Of a DNA stretch of 64,000 bases, positions 61,570 through 64,000 are shown piece by piece. The notes below the pieces were generated by a model, which was given only the letters and a program-made list of their open reading frames with translations, was not told the DNA's origin and did not search any database. The number at the start of each line of letters is the position of its first letter. The first letter of the stretch is position 1. Source of the stretch: Lentisphaeraceae bacterium (GTDB taxonomy: Bacteria > Verrucomicrobiota > Kiritimatiellia > RFP12 > DVOR01); contig SFJE01000004.1 of NCBI GenBank assembly GCA_004555175.1, positions 1 through 64,000 on the forward strand, given 5' to 3'. A program made the position numbers and the translations under genes.

Positions 61570-62856
61570 TTAGGGCGTGAGGGAGGCCGCAAGTTCGCGC
61601 ATTGCCGCGGTGATGCGCGAGAGTTGCTCGGGGGAGATGATGTAGGGCGGCATGGCGTAGAGCAGGCGGCCGAAGGGGCGGAGCCAGACGCCGCGCTCGA
61701 CGAGGAAGCGCTGGGCGCTGGCCATCTCCAGGGGCTTTTTGAGCTCAATAACGCCAATGGCGCCTAGGCAACGAACATCGGCAACGGCCGGCAACTCGCG
61801 CGCGGGCTCAAGTTCGCGCTTGAGTTGCGCTTCAATGCGCGCGATGGTCTCCTGCCAAGGCTGGGCGAGGAGGAGGTCGATGGAGGCGCAGGCGATGGCG
61901 CAGGCCAGGGGGTTGGCCATAAAGGTGGGGCCGTGCATAAAGCACTGGGCCTCGCCGGAGCAGACCTGCTCGGCCACGCGGTCGGTGGCGAGCACGGCCG
62001 AGAAGGTCATCATCCCGCCGGTGATGGCCTTACCGATGCACATAATGTCGGGCTGGACCTGGGCGTGCTCCCAGGCGAAGAGTTTGCCGGTGCGGCCAAA
62101 GCCGGTGGCAATCTCGTCGAAGATGAGGAGGAGGCCGGCTTCATCGCAGGCGCGGCGGAGGCAGCGGAGGTATTCGGGGTGGTAGAAGCGCATGCCGCCG
62201 GCGCCCTGGACGATGGGCTCGAGGATGACGGCGGCGAGGGTGGTACGGTGTTCGGCGATGAGGCGGGCCATCGGCGCAAAGTCTGCTGGATCCCACGCCT
62301 CGCCGAAGCGGACTCGTGGGGCGGGAGCGAAGAGGCGGCGGGGAAGGGCGCTGCCAAAGAGGCTGTGCATCCCGGTGACCGGGTCGCAGACGCTCATCGC
62401 GTTCCAGGTGTCGCCATGATAGCCGGAGCGGATGGTGAGGAAGTCGCTCTTGGCCGGGTTGAACTGGATGGCCATCTTGAGGGCGACTTCCACGGCCACC
62501 GAGCCGCTGTCGGCATAAAAGATCTTCGTGAGGGTGGGGGGGGCGATGCGCAGGAGGCGCTGCCCCAGGTCGATAGCCGGCTGATGGGTAAGCCCGCCGA
62601 ACATCACGTGGCTCATTGTGCGCAGCTGCGCCTCGCCGGCGGCGATAAGCGCGGGGTGCGAGTAGCCGTGAATAGCGCACCACCACGAGCTCATCCCCTC
62701 GACTAGGCGGCGGCCGTCGACGAGCTCGATTTCGCAGCCCTCCGCGCGGCGGACCTTGTAGGTGGGGAGGGGATTGTTGAGGGAGGTGTAGGGGTGCCAG
62801 AGGTGGTCGCGATCGAAGGGATCGAACACGGCCGCGGAGAGGGAAGTGTTTGCCAT
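61570..62856 (-). CDS. bioA: Adenosylmethionine-8-amino-7-oxononanoate aminotransferase
   Basis: A 428-aa class III PLP aminotransferase of biotin synthesis, using SAM to convert KAPA to DAPA. It has HLWHPYTSL at the N-terminus, [38 protein letters not shown] and the PLP Lys in CIGKAITGG. Length is normal. ATG 62856 is chosen; the upstream open frame overlaps glf. No other bio gene is in view. It lies 17 nt after glf. Confidence 0.95.
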   Translation of the reverse strand: MANTSLSAAVFDPFDRDHLWHPYTSLNNPLPTYKVRRAEGCEIELVDGRRLVEGMSSWWCAIHGYSHPALIAAGEAQLRTMSHVMFGGLTHQPAIDLGQRLLRIAPPTLTKIFYADSGSVAVEVALKMAIQFNPAKSDFLTIRSGYHGDTWNAMSVCDPVTGMHSLFGSALPRRLFAPAPRVRFGEAWDPADFAPMARLIAEHRTTLAAVILEPIVQGAGGMRFYHPEYLRCLRRACDEAGLLLIFDEIATGFGRTGKLFAWEHAQVQPDIMCIGKAITGGMMTFSAVLATDRVAEQVCSGEAQCFMHGPTFMANPLACAIACASIDLLLAQPWQETIARIEAQLKRELEPARELPAVADVRCLGAIGVIELKKPLEMASAQRFLVERGVWLRPFGRLLYAMPPYIISPEQLSRITAAMRELAASLTP

Positions 62857-62873
62857 AGGGGTGAAGCGGCGGG

Positions 62874-64000
62874 TTAGGCCTGCGCGAGGTAGGCGTGGAC
62901 CTGGTCGAGGGCGCGGGCGATGACCTTGTCCATGTCGTAGTAGCGGTATTCGCCGAGGCGGCCGCCGAAGATGACATTCGGGCAAGCAGCGGCATCGGCC
63001 TGGTACTTGGCCAGGAGCTCGGCCGAGGCGGCGGTGTTGACCGGATAGTAGGGGATGTCGCCGAGCTTCCAATCGGCGGGGAACTCGCGGCAGATGATGG
63101 TCTTCTCGCTCTGGTAGACCGCTTCGCGTTCGGGATGGAAGTGCTTGAACTCGTGGATGCGCGTGTAGGGGACGGAGGCATCAGCGTAGTTCATCACGGT
63201 GCAACCCTGCCAATCGCGCACGGGCTTGGTCTCCCACTCAAAGCGCAGACCGCGCCAGGGGAGGGCGCCATAGCGGTAGTTGAAGTAGGCATCGAGCGGG
63301 CCGCTGTAGAAGACGGGGAGCTCGGCAGGGAAGGCTTCGCGCTGGGCCAGGTAGTCGGTGTTGTAGCGGACGGTGATGGCCGGGTGGTCGAGGAGGTTGG
63401 CAAAGAGGGTGAAGTAGCCCTCGCGCGGGACGCCCTGATGGGGGTCGTTGAAGTAGCCGATGTCGTAGTTCGCGCGCACGGGCAGGCGGCGGATGATAAA
63501 GCTGGGCAGGTCCTTGGGGTCGGTGTTCCACTGCTTCTGGGTGTAGCCCTTGATGAAGGCCTCGTAGAGCGGGCGGCCGATGAGCGAGATGGCCTGCTCC
63601 TCGAGGTTACGCGGCTCGCCAGTCAGCCCAGCCTTAGCCACCTCGCCGGCAATGAAGCCAGGCACGTCGGCCGGCTTGAGGTTGGTGCCGTAGAAGGCGT
63701 TGATGAGCGCCAGGCCCAGGGGCATAAAGTAGACCTTGCCATCGTGCTCGGTGAGGACACGGTGGCGGTAGTCGGTGAAGGAGATAAAGCGGTTGGCGTA
63801 GGCCCAGACGCGCTCGTCGGAGGTGTGGAAGATGTGCGCGCCATAGCAGTGGCACTCGATGCCCGTCTTCGGATCAATTTGGCTGCGGGCGTTGCCGCCG
63901 GGCAGACTGCGCGCTTCCAGGACCAGGACGCGGTTCCCGGCCTCGGCCAACTCGCGTGCCACCACGCAGCCCCACAACCCGGCGCCGACCACCAGCGCGT
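62874..64000 (-). CDS. glf: UDP-galactopyranose mutase (5' end outside window)
   Basis: At least 375 residues of the flavoenzyme that converts UDP-galactopyranose to UDP-galactofuranose. The FAD motif [35 protein letters not shown] and [11 protein letters not shown], then [10 protein letters not shown] and the Arg-containing segments typical of Glf are seen. The coding frame runs off the window end at 64000; the usual extra few N-terminal residues are missing, so the true start is outside. With galE it implies galactofuranose-containing glycans. Confidence 0.93.
   Translation of the reverse strand, partial: ALVVGAGLWGCVVARELAEAGNRVLVLEARSLPGGNARSQIDPKTGIECHCYGAHIFHTSDERVWAYANRFISFTDYRHRVLTEHDGKVYFMPLGLALINAFYGTNLKPADVPGFIAGEVAKAGLTGEPRNLEEQAISLIGRPLYEAFIKGYTQKQWNTDPKDLPSFIIRRLPVRANYDIGYFNDPHQGVPREGYFTLFANLLDHPAITVRYNTDYLAQREAFPAELPVFYSGPLDAYFNYRYGALPWRGLRFEWETKPVRDWQGCTVMNYADASVPYTRIHEFKHFHPEREAVYQSEKTIICREFPADWKLGDIPYYPVNTAASAELLAKYQADAAACPNVIFGGRLGEYRYYDMDKVIARALDQVHAYLAQA

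Overview
The window is a GC-rich bacterial chromosome segment. It has dense, mostly minus-strand operons, many 1-8 nt gene overlaps and frequent TTG/GTG starts. The gene content suggests the PVC superphylum (Kiritimatiellota, Lentisphaerota or Verrucomicrobiota): a pilM-N-O-P-Q type IV pilus set with short divergent PilO/PilP, LamG-type secreted proteins, gingipain-like and streptopain-like secreted proteases, and a TonB-like anchor with a PA14-like domain. This assignment is inference from gene style; no rRNA gene is present.

Layout. 1-3850 (+): a short alanyl-tRNA synthetase, a PflX-like radical SAM protein and YebC. 3906-28154 (-): one long type IV pilus locus. In transcription order it holds the major pilin (driven by a textbook sigma-54 promoter), a small membrane protein, a PAS/DHp protein, a LamG protein (second sigma-54 promoter), pilM-N-O-P-Q, pilT, a TPR protein, a PilS-like hybrid kinase, a PilR-like NtrC regulator, minor prepilins, a PilX-like protein, pilB, pilC and a polytopic membrane protein. 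28270-28937: a gene-free block full of repeats and small palindromes. 28938-34109 (-): a three-gene polyketide/fatty-acid-like cassette: a ketosynthase, a fusion of a catalytically dead acyltransferase with a dehydratase and an intact phosphopantetheinyl transferase, and a small leading protein. 34215-38160 (-): deoC, a hexose-6-phosphate mutarotase, an FmdB zinc ribbon and arginine decarboxylase. 38394-46006: a secreted C10 protease, the TM/PA14-like protein, carboxynorspermidine-type dehydrogenase, proA, 5-formyl-THF cyclo-ligase and a PhnP-like metallo-hydrolase. 46129-49198 (-): galE, a Ser/Thr kinase and a secreted alpha/alpha-toroid protein. 49486-53313 (-): recO, a D-2-hydroxyacid dehydrogenase, rpoN (sigma-54) and a DJ-1 protein. 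53368-61049 (-): a secreted C25 protease, a family 2 glycosyltransferase, an NYN-nuclease coiled-coil protein, a BatA-like VWA protein and an unknown protein. 61183-61512 (-): tRNA-Val, -Leu and -Gly. 61570-64000 (-): bioA and a partial UDP-galactopyranose mutase.

How it fits together. rpoN, a sensor kinase/NtrC regulator pair and two consensus sigma-54 promoters in front of the pilin gene and the pilM operon make a complete candidate pilus regulon inside one window. Housekeeping genes instead use a recurring extended -10 motif (TGC followed by TATACT-like). At several genes the ATG lies only 6-9 nt after the -10, implying leaderless mRNAs.

The most unusual features are: (i) a dispersed family of heptad-repeat hairpins, almost always sitting directly 3' of a stop codon; (ii) the ketosynthase / pseudo-acyltransferase-dehydratase-PPTase cassette with substituted catalytic residues; (iii) a minor prepilin whose roughly 68-residue leader is largely encoded by tandem repeats; (iv) an alanyl-tRNA synthetase that stops after the editing domain.
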